From Selaginella tamariscina (lineage: Eukaryota > Streptophyta > Lycopodiopsida > Selaginellales > Selaginellaceae): a stretch of DNA of 64,000 nucleotides. Position numbers and translations under genes: made by a program. Positions within the stretch are counted from its first letter, which is position 1; the number at the start of each line of letters is the position of its first letter. This document shows, piece after piece, positions 48,529-60,935 of this stretch. The DNA lies in NCBI GenBank assembly GCA_003024785.1, contig PUQB01000131.1, positions 62,001-126,000 of the forward strand, read 5' to 3'. Under the pieces are notes generated by a model, which searched no databases, had not been told where the DNA came from, and was given only the letters and a program-made list of their open reading frames with translations.

Positions 48529-49974
48529 TCAGGTAGTTTTCTTCCGTACCCTTGACATTGCTCGACATGTATCTCTATCCGTACCACCAACATTCTCCGT
48601 TAGTCCGTATTTTTCATTTGTTAGTGTGTTCTTCGCCTTGTCCTCGGTGCTAGTTACCTTAATAATTATATAGTCAGCAATACATCTATGTACTCTCTCT
48701 CTCACACACACACAACAAACAAACACACACACACACACACTATATATATATATATATAGTTTACCTTGTCTGCTAACAGAGTAGAGTGAGCACCATTCTC
48801 CTCAGTTCGAGTACATGAAGCTCTCTGTTGTGAAACATCGTCACTCTTACTGTCCGAACACGAAGCAGGAGACCCTGGTACCGGCTTCTCTTCTGTAAAT
48901 TAATAAATAAAGAAACATATTAATATTCTTACTATATTTTTATTATTATTATTAGACATGCAGAACATCTATCATTTGGTTTACTATTATTAATATCTTC
49001 AGTACTAGAAAACAATATCTACATACATAGTTACACACATACGCACACACACACATGTATGCATAGCCTTACCTTCTTGAGCTCCTTCATTTTCACCTTC
49101 TTTAGGCTCCGAGGATGCTGCCGGTTGCGGTTTCCGTCTCCGTCGGTTATGGTCTGCAAGCCGCTTTCGACAGCTTCTTTTCCCCTCGTCGAACTCTCCG
49201 AGAGGATGAAACCTGCTACATATCGTTAATACTAATTCATATCAATGGAACTGACTAAATCTCTCTCTCTAGAACACACTGCTTACAGTACCTGCTACAT
49301 TGTTGACAGAATCTCTGTGTCTGCCCATTGGCCGTGACTGTAGCTGCCTTGGAATGCAGCTCACATACCTTATGTCGCCTGTGATAATGCTTGGCACTGC
49401 TGAGGTCTGCCTTACATCCTTCAGCCTGGCACAATGGAGCCTGTACAATCGGGGACTCCGCACGGGGCCTCTTCGCGAGCCTCATGAGCGCGTCCTCACT
49501 CGAGAAGTACGTCCTCACGCCGAGATTCAACCCGATTCTGCCGTACAGATCATCCGATTTAACCTGGTACTGTTTGGGATCCACATACGCCTGTAAACTG
49601 TTCTGTGCGTTGTGGTTCTCCAGGAAGCCCAGGAGGCTCCTCTGGTGGCTCTGCGGAAGCCCCCTGGGTTCCCCATACAACACGAAACCGGCACCATTAT
49701 AAACTGCAGCATTCTGGGGGCTGGCTGTGTTCATACATCCGTGCAGAAATCCTGTGTTGGAGCCCTGTAACAGGTACTGTGTCTGGTTGGGAAATCCTCC
49801 ATATCCCACATTCTGGTGCTGCTGAACAAGCTGCTGGGGTTGAGGGACTGGCTGTGGAGGTTCCTGCATCACTTGTTGCTGTGCTTCCCAGTTGTACCCG
49901 TTAGATACTCCATTATGCATCTCCCATGCACAATGCAGGTCACTGGCCTGTGAAACATACAGCGACCGGTTCAT
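48529..49974 (-). CDS. SPL: SBP-box (SPL) transcription factor
   Basis: Plant-specific zinc-binding transcription factor, nuclear. Minus exons: 49974-49292, 49212-49073, 48892-48765 and 48657-48529, all GT-AG and in frame, 359 residues. The SBP domain spans exons 1-2: [38 protein letters not shown] | [27 protein letters not shown], with all eight metal ligands and the basic nuclear signal. The first exon also has a Gln/Pro-rich region and the motif [15 protein letters not shown], which marks the RTYF-containing clade, usually miR156-regulated. Exon 3 carries a degenerate miR156 site. The last exon is less certain: after its stop, two other frames stay open to about 48360, so the true C-terminus could differ (alternative acceptor or an indel). 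Confidence 0.92.
48774..48793 (-). promoter_or_regulatory. Degenerate miR156-complementary site in SPL exon 3
   Basis: The gene strand reads GTGCTCACTCTACTCTGTTA, matching 17 of 20 positions of the perfect complement of canonical miR156. Two adjacent mismatches face miRNA positions 8-9 and one G:U pair faces position 2. It encodes AHSTLL where targets normally encode ALSLLS, in the exon after the SBP domain, which is the usual place. Confidence 0.6.
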
Positions 49975-52900
49975 TGCAGTTCATATGTCGAAACTATCTA
50001 CTTGGTGTGTGAAAAAGGGGAGCGTTTCCATACATCTGCATAACCAGACAAGTGTATCAGTTACATACACACCCACATCCCAGATTGCTGGGGATATCAT
50101 AAATAACCCATTTCGCAGAGAGATTGAACAAACTAAGGACTGCATTTTAATAATATCATGTATACCTTCCACTCGTGAATTGATCAAACGAGAGAACTTG
50201 AGCATAGTTTTTCTGGGGTAAACAGTGATGAGGTTCGGAATATACCAGCAGATAAACGGTAGCGATGCGTCGGAATGCTTGAACGGTACAAGATGCCCGC
50301 CAATATCCGCAATGGACGGTGTTCAAAAGCTGTCCAGATGACGTGTCAAACACGCTTGATTCTCCAGGATCGAATAATAGCCGTTGATCTTCCTTGATCT
50401 AACGGAAGGACATAATCATACGGTCGCTGCCAAATGCATTGATGAAGGAAAAAAAGCTACACGAATTTTAGTTTGACTTTAATTCATTTGAATGATAAAT
50501 CATGTAATGTATAATTAAAAGTCAGTTACCTTCAAATTAAGATTAATTAATAAAAGATATTATATATGAGAATTTCAAAGAGAGTCATGTGCCGAGCGGA
50601 GGGTATATTTGTCGGCATGAATTGACTAACTTTTCAAATTTCAACACAGTTCATGATGATGATCATCACTAGACATGTTATATAGTTTGAAACTAGTAAA
50701 GAAAATTAAAATATATATATAAATTATGGACAATATTCGAGGGTGGCGGTGCAATGAGGCCTTAAACAACAGGCGCACCGAGGATCGAACTTGACGATAT
50801 GATGCTCCTTTTGTCAGTATCAAACAAACAAACAAGTTTAACATTACTTTACGTGCTTAATAATATAATTAGTTAAAAATTACATAACTAACGAATAATT
50901 AATTACTTTATTATGTAGAAGTTCTAGAAGACACTGTAGAAGTGTATAAAGAACACATGGGGGGCATACAATTCAACACGGGCACGTCTATCTTAATCTA
51001 ACAGTTGGATTTTTTTGCAGACTTTTGAATATACTCTTATATGATAAAGACATACATATTATACTTATTCAACGGAATCTAGCATTCTTGTCAATAGCAC
51101 CACGTGAATATTCCATAATTAATACATTAACAGGTTATTAAACCATGTTTTAATTTTACATGATTATATAGCCTATAAATAAACAGTGAGAACAGGCTTT
51201 TGACGAACCCAACCCCACCTAGAAAGTGCAGCGGTTTTGTCAAAGAAAAAATAATTGACAATTAGTGAAAATATACGGATACACAGTAGACGTATCCGTA
51301 CGCGTGACGTCACCAGAAAAAAAGATGTGTACTAAACCTTAACCACGTCCCAAAACACATAGTTAATTAGCAACTGGCGGCGGGCTGCCATTCTGGGAAA
51401 GATTTTTACGGTCAGTGAAAACTAGGATATATACAGTATTTTACCTCGTATATGGTGTTCTGTGAATACGGAGAATATTCTTTAGGTTTCACATTGGCTA
51501 TTCAGTAGTGTATAGTTTTTAACAATGTGAATGTCAATTGCAGAGTGCAGGCTTTCTCACTGTCCAAGAGAGATATAGATATTGTGGTAGAGAAAGAAAT
51601 TATAAAATAATATATTAAAAATATACTTTATTTGTTATAAACACTTTGAGTTGTTATCTGGCTTGGATGTTATGCAGCCCACATTTTCCTGTCCCTTGTG
51701 CAGTTTCTAGATTCTCAATCTAACGAGCTGCCTCTTAGATTTCGAAAGTTGCATATATTTATATAACTGCAATAACTACATACTTAAGTAAAAAATTATA
51801 CACATAGTTGTCTTCTTTGCATATGTGTGCGCGTGTGCGTATGTGGGTTCTGAGAGAGAGAGAGAGAGACTTTGTAAATATGAACAGCTTACAGAGTTTA
51901 AAGGTATATAGAATGACCAGAATATTCATGGAATAAAGAAATGTAATGAATTATTTTGTAGTTGCATGGTTGAATTTCTGTATACGGACAGATTTAAATA
52001 TACGTACGGAACCAATGGTCATGCATGTAAGGTTGGCACTGACCCACACATAAGTTGTGCTAGCACAGGAAGCCTGACTCACCTCACTGCAAATAGACCC
52101 AACTTTATAGGCCATTATTTTATATATTTTTAAATATAACTATATTATCTATATAATATATTCCTTTAAAATGTTTCACACATATATATTTATTTTTATC
52201 ACTATAATCAATTGTTTTTTATTTATAAAGTTGATTTCTTTATTAATAACGTATAGGCCTGCGTTTTCATGTTTTTAAGTGACATGATTATTAAGGTCGC
52301 ATATTGATAATTTACATTTAATAAAATTAAAAATAGCCGTATATAAGGCATTTGAACCCGCCCTAATTCACGTTGCTCTGTATTCTATGGTTATGAGTAT
52401 CTACATTACTAAATTATAAATTTGTATTTATTACATATTTGTATTTTTTAATTAAAAAATTCAGTTCAAATTCACATTAATAAAGTATAACGAATTTGTT
52501 GATTTGACTGTGATTATGTGTGTGTGGACAACATCACAATTTTAACTTGAGTGTGTGTGTGTGCGCGTACAACGTCGCAAGTTTAACTTGTATGTGTGTT
52601 AATGTAAAGCATAGGTAGATACTTATACACATGGACCGTTCTATGAAATTGTTTAAGAATCATGTGATTAAATAGTTAATTCCTAGAGCCATCGTACATG
52701 TAAGCCCTAAAACAAAGATTCATGCTAAGGAAAAATAAGGTAATCTGGAGGGATGTGCTAACAAGCATAATAACACTGTATTCGTCTATGCGGAAAGCTA
52801 ACTAGGATGATTAAGTGTTGCATGCTGACGTCATCATTTGTATAACCACATCATCATGTTTATACAAGTGTCCATACATTAACTAAAGTATACCAAACAA

Positions 52901-53653
52901 TTCATGTCTCTTTTTGTTACTTTTTAAATTTTGTACACAATGGCACCGGTTGGACTCCCGATTATTAGTTTTACAAAGATAAGTGAAGAGAAAATCTACA
53001 TAAAATGACACTTCACATAACATAATTAAATAACTTTTATTTTATGTTTTATGTTTTATAAATCCTTGAGAGTCCCACACTAGTTAAGACCAATGAACCT
53101 TTTTAAAGCTTTTAATCGCGATAATGAAACTAGAGGGTTGTCCCTGGCAATGAGGACGCTGCATGTCGAAAGAGAGGGACATATAATTTTATAATTTTCT
53201 TTAATGAAATAGAATAAAAGAAATAATTATATATATCTAATTAATATTTATGTTTAATTAATTGTGTTTTAAAATTAAATACTATTTAATGATAAAATTT
53301 TTATATTTATTAAAAAAACAAAAGTGAATGATGTTTTAAATTAAAGTTTTATAAATAAAAATGTAAATTTTAAAACTATATAACTAAAAAAGATTTTAGA
53401 AGTATATATATCATTATTTATAATCTTTCACAATGGTTCAAAACATAAAATTTTCTATTAAAAATAAATATTCATTAAACACTTGACAATATAGTATTGT
53501 AAGATACTGTACATGCATAGCGACACGTATGATCCCCATGTGTTAGCGCCATGTGTCACATGTGTGCCATGTGGTAGAAGGTCTCCTGTACATAAGCATA
53601 GTTTTAGAGTTGAATAGAGCATCACATTTTGTGCATATTTATTTGTTTTTTCA
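49975..53653. other. SPL 5' region and AT-rich intergenic DNA
   Basis: 49975 to about 50400 is more GC-balanced and probably the SPL 5' leader and proximal promoter. The rest is AT-rich, with a TG/GA microsatellite near 51823-51870 and no credible gene. Confidence 0.6.
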
Positions 53654-54780
53654 TTGATGGAGAAGTTGGGTATTCCTTCTCTTTTGCCTCCCCTTTTTTT
53701 TATTTTCATGACAATCAATGTAAAGACGGCTTTTAGTATTATTGCGATTGTTATCGATGCACAAACTAAGTTATTGGAGTGCTTTGTTGAGGGTCCGTCC
53801 TCTTCTTCCCTACCTGAGCTTGTTACCGAGGGATTTGCTTCTAATACTCCTTCGTCTTCTTCGACCTTGATCTTTTGTGGTGATTCAGGAGATGATGTAT
53901 ACCACTGGTTTGATCATTTCTAAGTTATTATTTGTTATCATGGTTGGGATGAGGCTTGTGCTCTCAAAGAATTCCCTATATGTTTGGAAGGCCCGATGCT
54001 CAAATGGTATAATGGATTGGCTGTGAAGATTCAAGCCAATAGTAACCAATTGACGAAATGCCTCAAACGTACGTTTGGCAAAGTTGGGGACTTACATGAT
54101 GCTTTCCAACAACTGCATGCAATATGGCAACATCCTGGTGAGTCTGTTATGCAGTTCAATATTAGGTTTAGGGATTTAGTTTGGCGTGAATATCCTAACA
54201 TGTCTGAGCCCATTAAGCTTGGTATGTTATGGTTGGCTATGCGACACGAACTCATTCGATTCATTCAGGCTCTTCATCCTACCACATTGGAGGAGGCTTT
54301 TTACATTAGCTCAGCGATTTGAGTTGGTGCATGGTGAAGGCCATGGTCCCCTCGGTTACCTGCTCCTCCTATTCAGCTTGTTGATCCAATGGAGGTTGAC
54401 ACTGCTACATATGTGCCCGCACAACAAGCCCTTCGTGGTTGACCTCTTGCACATGGGCCACCTTGGGGCCAACCCCACCTCCACAAAATCCTCTTGCAGT
54501 TGCTCCAGTTCATGCATGTGGTGGTCAAAATCCACGGATTTGTGAGAGGAGGAATTGGAACAATGCGGGTCGACCCAATCAAGTTCATTGCTGGGCATGT
54601 TGGGCACTTGGACATACTTGGCGAGCATGTGATGTGTATCCTAATTGGCGTCCACCACATCTAGGTTGGCGACCATATGTTTCGGATGGTGTGCCTGTGG
54701 GGCCATTATGTTTGATAATGAACTTCTAGATGACAAAGCCTCTCTTGCAGGTGGATATATTACAGAAAACTAGTAATCGT
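53654..54780 (+). mobile_element. Old Ty3/gypsy element, gag part (O2 left)
   Basis: Gag-like sequence (WYNGLAVKIQANSNQLTKCL, FNIRFRDLVWREYPNM, about 54000-54320) followed by a CCHC zinc knuckle (CWACWALGHTWRAC, about 54590-54630). It stops near 54780 where the chromovirus E3 region begins. The protease and reverse transcriptase of what appears to be the same element resume at 60936. Broken. Confidence 0.75.
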
Positions 54781-54825
54781 ACGAGCAACGGAGGGATCCG
54801 GTACAATGGAGACTCGCCATGGATT

Positions 54826-54968
54826 ATATCATGTAAGCATATCCTGTAAGTATATCCTATAGTATATCCTGTAGGCATATCCTGTAGGCATATCCTGTAT
54901 CCCGTATCCTATATCCTGCATCTTATATCCTGCATCCTGTATCCTGTATCCTATATCGGGTCGCGACA
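54826..54968 (-). repeat. Inverted LTR fragment at the left end of E3
   Basis: Minus-orientation LTR start (ends CCTATATCGGGTCGCGACA) with the CATATCCTGTAGG-type array. It faces the opposite way from the rest of E3. Confidence 0.75.
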
Positions 54969-55035
54969 GACTGTCCATTACCATATAAAATGTGCAAGAC
55001 CTTATATGCACGTCTTAAGGGTAATGAGCATTGAT

Positions 55036-55219
55036 GTGATAAAAGCTCCAACCTAATTGTTGTACAATCAGTTACTATCAGGACCAGTCATTCTACGATC
55101 ATTCTTGTCTTGTTCTTGTTTTGCTCCTTGCCTCTTCTTCTCGTCTTATTCCTAGTTCTTGTCCTAAGTTCTTGTTTTGCTCTTGAGTCAAGCCTCCTTG
55201 CTCTTAGATCATGGCTTGA
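55036..55219 (+). repeat. 5' LTR of E3, 3' portion
   Basis: Starts about ATAAAAGCTCCAACCTAATT and ends ATCATGGCTTGATA, colinear with the downstream two-thirds of the E1 and E3 3' LTRs. About 65 bp of other sequence separates it from the inverted fragment. Confidence 0.75.
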
Positions 55220-58200
55220 TAGATTAATAATAACTCCTTTCATACCTCCCCGATTTTCAATTACTTTTTTTCCTTAGCTTTTCTCCCTTGTTTCCTCCTT
55301 TCTTTCACGGATTATGGCAGATTTTGAGCAATTTCAATGCGAGCACTAAATGTTACTTCATAAGTTGGCCACTTTGTGCCAAATGGTCACAGATCTATAA
55401 GGTTCCACCAACGCAGCGCATGCAGTTGTTGATGCATCCTCCAAGGCTGCTGTGCAGGCTTTCTCTCAAGCATCCGTAATTTCCTCTCCATCGAACTCTT
55501 CTTAAGAGCCAAAGATCAGCATGTTAGAGAAGTTTAGTGACAATCACGCCGATTTCCAAGGTTTCCTGAATCATATCAAGCTTTTGATCTGCATGCAACC
55601 ACGCCGCTACTCGACTAATGCATAAATGGTTGGCCTTTTGGCATCCTTGCTAATTAGATCCCCACGGGCTTGGGTTGCCCCTTTGCTAAAGCGTGACGAC
55701 CCATTGATGGAAGACTTTGAAGGATTCGTGGCTGCCTTTGAAGCATGTTTTAGAAATCCCGATAAGTATCATTCCGCATGCACGAAGTTAAAAAAGTTCA
55801 CACAAGGATTCCGACCAGCTTTCGTTTATGCATTCGAATTTCAGTAACTTTGTACGAACATTCCATGGGATGAGACTGCATTGATCGAACACTTTCGTTT
55901 TGGGTTGAGGAATGACGTGAAGGACCTTCTCCTTACATTACCGGATGCCCAAACCTTAACGGAGATCATGTAACATGCTGTTCGCTGCGACAACTGTTTG
56001 TTTGAGCGTTGTTAAAAAAAATCCCATCAGCAGTTCCTACAAGCCAATCCTGTAGCTATAGCACATTTTTTCTACGACACCTTCTAGAGTAGTTCTTATG
56101 GAGGTTGACAAGTACAAGCGTGGCCCACTTTCAGCTGCTGAGGAGAACTTATGCTTATATTATGGTGAAGTAGGACACAAGGTGGCAGAATGTCCTATTA
56201 AAGCCAGGAAGTTCAAGACGTGTGAAGTTGAAGATTAAGTTCAGTAAAAAAAACTTCAATGTCCACTTCGTCTAGGAGCCGTGAAGTTGGACATAGGTGC
56301 AGGCTTCATTGGTGCTATACACATTCCATCACTCAAGTTTCCTGTACACATTCACCTCAATACGAGAGCTCAAGGAGTTTGCCCTGTTGGACACTAGTGC
56401 AAATGCATACTTCATGGATGACACTTTTGCAACTCACCATGGCATTTCGGTGGTGAAGTTGAAGCGTGCAGTTCCTGTAAAGGTTGCAGATGGTTGTTTA
56501 ATTGCTTCTAGCACAGTTACCCATGTTCTCTCTTGCACTCATGGCGCATTCAACTGTTCGATTTCTTCAACTTGATCAAGACTCGGACGACTCCCATTGT
56601 TTTAGGCATGCCATGGTTCATGGTTATAAATCCTCAGATCGACTGAAGGTCTAGGACGCTCACGTTTTCCTCTTCAGCAGCTAGGATTAATCATGTACCT
56701 TCATGCATGCAAGATATGACCTTAGTGTCTGAGGCAGTATAAGGTACATGATTGACCGTGCCTGTTCCTGTATCAGTGTTGAAGATTCATCCTCGACAGG
56801 ATTCACCTCATGTCAGTTCATCAACACATCCGCATGCTCTCTCCATTCCTGTAAGTTCACGGATTCCTGTACAGGGTTTTGTATTAGTGTCGAAGGTTCC
56901 TCCTCAACAGGATCCACCTCCTGTTAGTTTGTTAGTACATTCGCAGGCTCTCCTTACTCCTATGCATTCATAAACTTTTGTACAGGATTCTTCCAATTCT
57001 GTACACTCGTCAACATTAGCATATGTTTTCCCCAATCCTGCGTCTTTTCATTATTCTGCTTCTGTTCCATCCCTTAAGATCTTTCCTCTTTTTCATTCAT
57101 AGCTCCCTCTTCTCCTCTCCGAGTTCTTACTACTATTATGCATGAACTTACCACTGATCTTGCTCCTTTTCATCTCTTTGCTTTTTAAGTAACTTTTACG
57201 TCCTCTTCTACCTCTCTTGTTTTTCAATCCCTTTCTCCTCCTTCTACTTCTTCCTTGTCATCCAAGTATCACTTCTTCCAAAACGTTTTTGATAAGCACA
57301 AGGCTATAGTTCTTCCTATTTACATGTCCTACAACTATCCTATCGACCTTACGAAGAGGAAGACTCCACCATTTGGACCAATTTATGCCATGTCACCTAC
57401 ATAATTGGAGGTTCTTCGCCAGTACATCGAGGACAATTTGGCATCCGGCTTCATTCATCACTCAAAGTCCTTTACAGGAGCACTATCTTCTTTGTCAAGA
57501 AGAAAGATGGGAGTTTGTGTTTGGTTGTGGACTATAGGGGTTTAAATCAAGTCACCATCCGGAACCATACCCATTGCTATTGATCCCAAACTTCTCGATT
57601 GGCTACGAGGAGCAAAGGTGTTCACAAAGATCGACTTACAAGGGGCTTACAATTTTGTACGGATTCGTCTAGGCGATGAGTAGAAGACTGCCTTTCATAT
57701 AAGGTACTGACATTTTGAGTATACGGTGATGCCTTTTGGACTTACAAATGCCCTAGCCATGTTCTAACAAATGGTGAACGACATCTTTTACGACTTCTTA
57801 TACTAGTTTGTGGTGATCTACCTCGATGACATTTTGATTTTCTCCAAGGACCAGGCAGCACATTACAAACATTACGACTAGTTCTATATAAGCTTTGCGA
57901 GCATGGCCTGTATATGAAGTTGGAGAAGTATTTTTTCAATAGGGATATTGTGGAGTTCTTGGACTACATCGTCTCTCCTATTAGCATTTTCATGGACATG
58001 CACAAGGTGAAGACTATTGTGGAGTGAAGTTTGTACAAGATGTACAATGTTTCCTTGGCTTTGCAAATTTCTACAAGCAATTCATACATGACTTCTCCAA
58101 GCATGTACTTTCACTCATGAAACTCACCAAGCGCACATGGATTTCTCTTGGTCTGATAAGGCAGAACATGCATTCATAGCACTCAAGGATGCCTTCACAA

Positions 58201-59040
58201 CAGCTCCAATTTTAGCACATCCTGATCCTTCTCGTCCCTTCTTTATTGAAGCAAATGCTTCGGACTTTGTAGTAGGTTTTATCTTATCACAAGTTGGAGA
58301 AGACAAGTTACTCCATCATGTAACCTTTCACTCTCGTAAGTTCCTTTCGGCAGAGATCAACTATGAGATTTATGACAAGGAACTCAAGGCCATTGTGAAT
58401 TCGTTTGAGGAGTGGCGGCACTTCCTAGAAGGTGCTGCACATCATGTACAAGTTCTTACTTATCATAAGAACTTGGAATTTTTCCAAACGGCTCGAGTTC
58501 TTAGTCAACAACAGGCTAGGTGGCGGAATTCCTATCACGTTTTGATTTTGTCATCGTTTATAGGCCTGGTTTTCAAAAAGCGGATGCATTGTCTAGGTGC
58601 TCTTACCTTGCACCGACCCTGGGCAATCTTGCATATGTCAGTCAAAAGCAAGTGTTGTTAGGTCCTAATCGATTTCAGCTTGCGACACTACAGGTTCATC
58701 AGTCTCCAACAGATTCAACACTTTTACATGACATCCGTTTGCAATTGGCTACAAACGACTTGGCAAAGAATGTGTTCTCACACATTAGTCCTGACATCGT
58801 AAGCTCCTCTTCCTCCAGTTTCTATACAGACTATAAGTTGCTTGCCATACAGGACGGACTCCTGTATCGGGAAGATTTCCTGTACATTCTTGTTGGTGTT
58901 TACAGGACTCATGTGGTACATGATTGTCATAATACCCCAGTTACAAGACATTTGGTGTGGCCAAGACAATTGAGTTGGTGACTCGCAATTATTGATGGCC
59001 TGGGTTGCGAGGTTTTGTGAAAAATTTGTACAGAGTTGTG

Positions 59041-59313
59041 CCAGAAAAGTAGTTATGAAAGACATATTGTATCTGTATCCACTACCACTATAACTGAAAA
59101 ATCATTCACCCGTGCAGAAAATGTGAAACTGGATAATCTGGTGGAACTTGTACCTACAGGATAAGCCTACAAAATATACCTATAGGATATACTTACAGAA
59201 TATACTTACAGGATATACCTATAGGATAAAGGACATTATTTTTACTCATGACTAGATTAGCTCTTGGTATATTTTTAGCTCATGCCTAGATTAGCTCTTG
59301 GAGTTGTGAGCAT
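59041..59313 (+). repeat. Insert with LTR sequence inside the E3 integrase
   Basis: About 100 bp of unidentified sequence followed by an LTR stretch (about 59145-59310) with the CTACAGGATAT-type array. It carries the same 40-bp tandem duplication (around CTAGATTAGCTCTTGG) as the E3 3' LTR. GAGTTGTG occurs at both edges (59033-59040 and 59301-59308). Confidence 0.7.
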
Positions 59314-60473
59314 GACACCTGCAATAAGTAAGATGCCTTATCACATGCCCTCTAGTCTTCTTCGTCCTCTTCATGTTCCCTCTTCTCCTTGGAGATCCAT
59401 TTTTATGGATTTCTTCATAGATCTTCCTTCTTTTCGTGGATTTGATGCAATTCTTGTGGTGGTTGACCGTTTTACTAATCATGCTCATTTCCTACTATGT
59501 AATAAGACGGCTACATGCTAGACAACTGCTGAGTTGGTGATTCGTGAAGTGTTCCAACATCATGATTTGATGAGCATTGTTTCTGATTGAGGCCCACAAT
59601 TCATGTCCAGATTTTGGCGAAAGCTTCTCCGGAGTTACAAGTTAAAGCGGATCTTTCTTCAAAATATCATCCACAAACTGATGGGTAGTCAGAGCACACG
59701 ATTTAGACCTTGGAGCAGTATCTTTGTTGCTTCATCAGTTACCAACATGACAACTGGTTGGACCTTCTTCCTATGGCAAAGTTTGCTTACAACAACTCCG
59801 TTCATGCATTTACAAGCCAGACACCTTTTTTTGCTCTTACCATCCACATTTTGACTTTACTCCTCATGCTTCTCCTTCTTCCGCTCCTGCAGTATAGGAT
59901 CGTCTCCAGCATCTTCGTCAGGTACATGATGATCTCCGAGTTCATCTTTAGCATGCACAAGAACAGTACAAAGGTCATACTGATGCTCATCGTCAGCCGG
60001 CACATGCATACAAGATTGGTGATCTTGTGTAGCTTCTTCATCGACATATTTGCACCAACAGGCCTTCTTCTAAGTTGGATTTTCAATGATTGGGCCCTTA
60101 CAAGATTGCGGCTAAGGTCAATCTGTAGCTTTTTTGACTATAAACTACCATCTACTGTGAAACTTCATCCTGTGTTTCACACCTCTTTATTGGAACCGTA
60201 TCATCCTTCTTCTCTTCCTGGTCATTCTTCTCTTCTCCCCCTTTTGTGGTCATTGACGATGAACTTGAGTATGAAGTTGCACCCATCCTTGATTCTTGTC
60301 TTCATCATTGCCAATTTTAATACTTGGTGGATTGGAAAGATTATTTGCTTACCGATTGCACTTGGAACTTACATCCAATTTACTCTATGCTTCTTCCAAG
60401 GTTGTTACCTTCTATCAACGTTATCCTGTTAAACTAGGTCTTAGAACTTGTGGAACTCGTCCTTAAGGAGTGC

Positions 60474-60935
60474 TGTTAGGACCCGATACAAGATACATGA
60501 TACAGGATGCAGGATACAAAATATGGGATACAGGATATGCCTATAGGATATGCCTATAGGATATACCTATAAGATATGCTTACAGGATATACCTACAGGA
60601 TAAGCCTATAGAATATACTTATAGGATATACTTACAGGATAAGCCTATAGGATATGCTTACAGGATATACCTACAGGATAAGGGACATTATTTTAGCTCA
60701 TGACTAGATTAGCTCTTGGAGTATATTTTTAGCTCATGCCTAGATTAGCTCTTGGAGTTGTGAGTATAAAAGCTCCGACCTAATTATTGTACAATTAGTT
60801 ACTATCAACACCAGTCATTTTATTATCATTCTTGTCTTGTTCTTGTTTTGCTCCTTACCTCCTGTTCTCGTCTTGTTCTTAATTCTTGTCCTGCTCTTAA
60901 GTCAAGCCTCCTTGCTCTTGGATCGTGGCTTGACA
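60474..60935 (+). repeat. 3' LTR of E3
   Basis: 462 bp, TGTTAGGACCCGATA to GGCTTGACA. Contains an extended array of ATACCTACAGGATATGC-type units (60530-60680) and a roughly 40-bp tandem duplication at 60700-60764 that E1 and E2 LTRs lack. Confidence 0.85.

Larger units (their letters stand above)
54826..60935 (+). mobile_element. Ty3/gypsy chromovirus (element E3) with rearranged 5' LTR
   Basis: Same family as E1 and E2. Order: rearranged 5' LTR (54826-55219); gag from about 55313 (start resembles that of E2); zinc-knuckle region about 56140-56230; protease about 56380-56650; reverse transcriptase about 57340-58100; RNase H about 58137-58660 ([18 protein letters not shown]); integrase about 58690-60000, interrupted by a 270-bp insert containing LTR sequence; chromodomain region about 60240-60350; 3' LTR 60474-60935. 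More decayed than E2, with many breaks. It is inserted between the zinc knuckle and protease of an older gypsy element. Confidence 0.88.
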
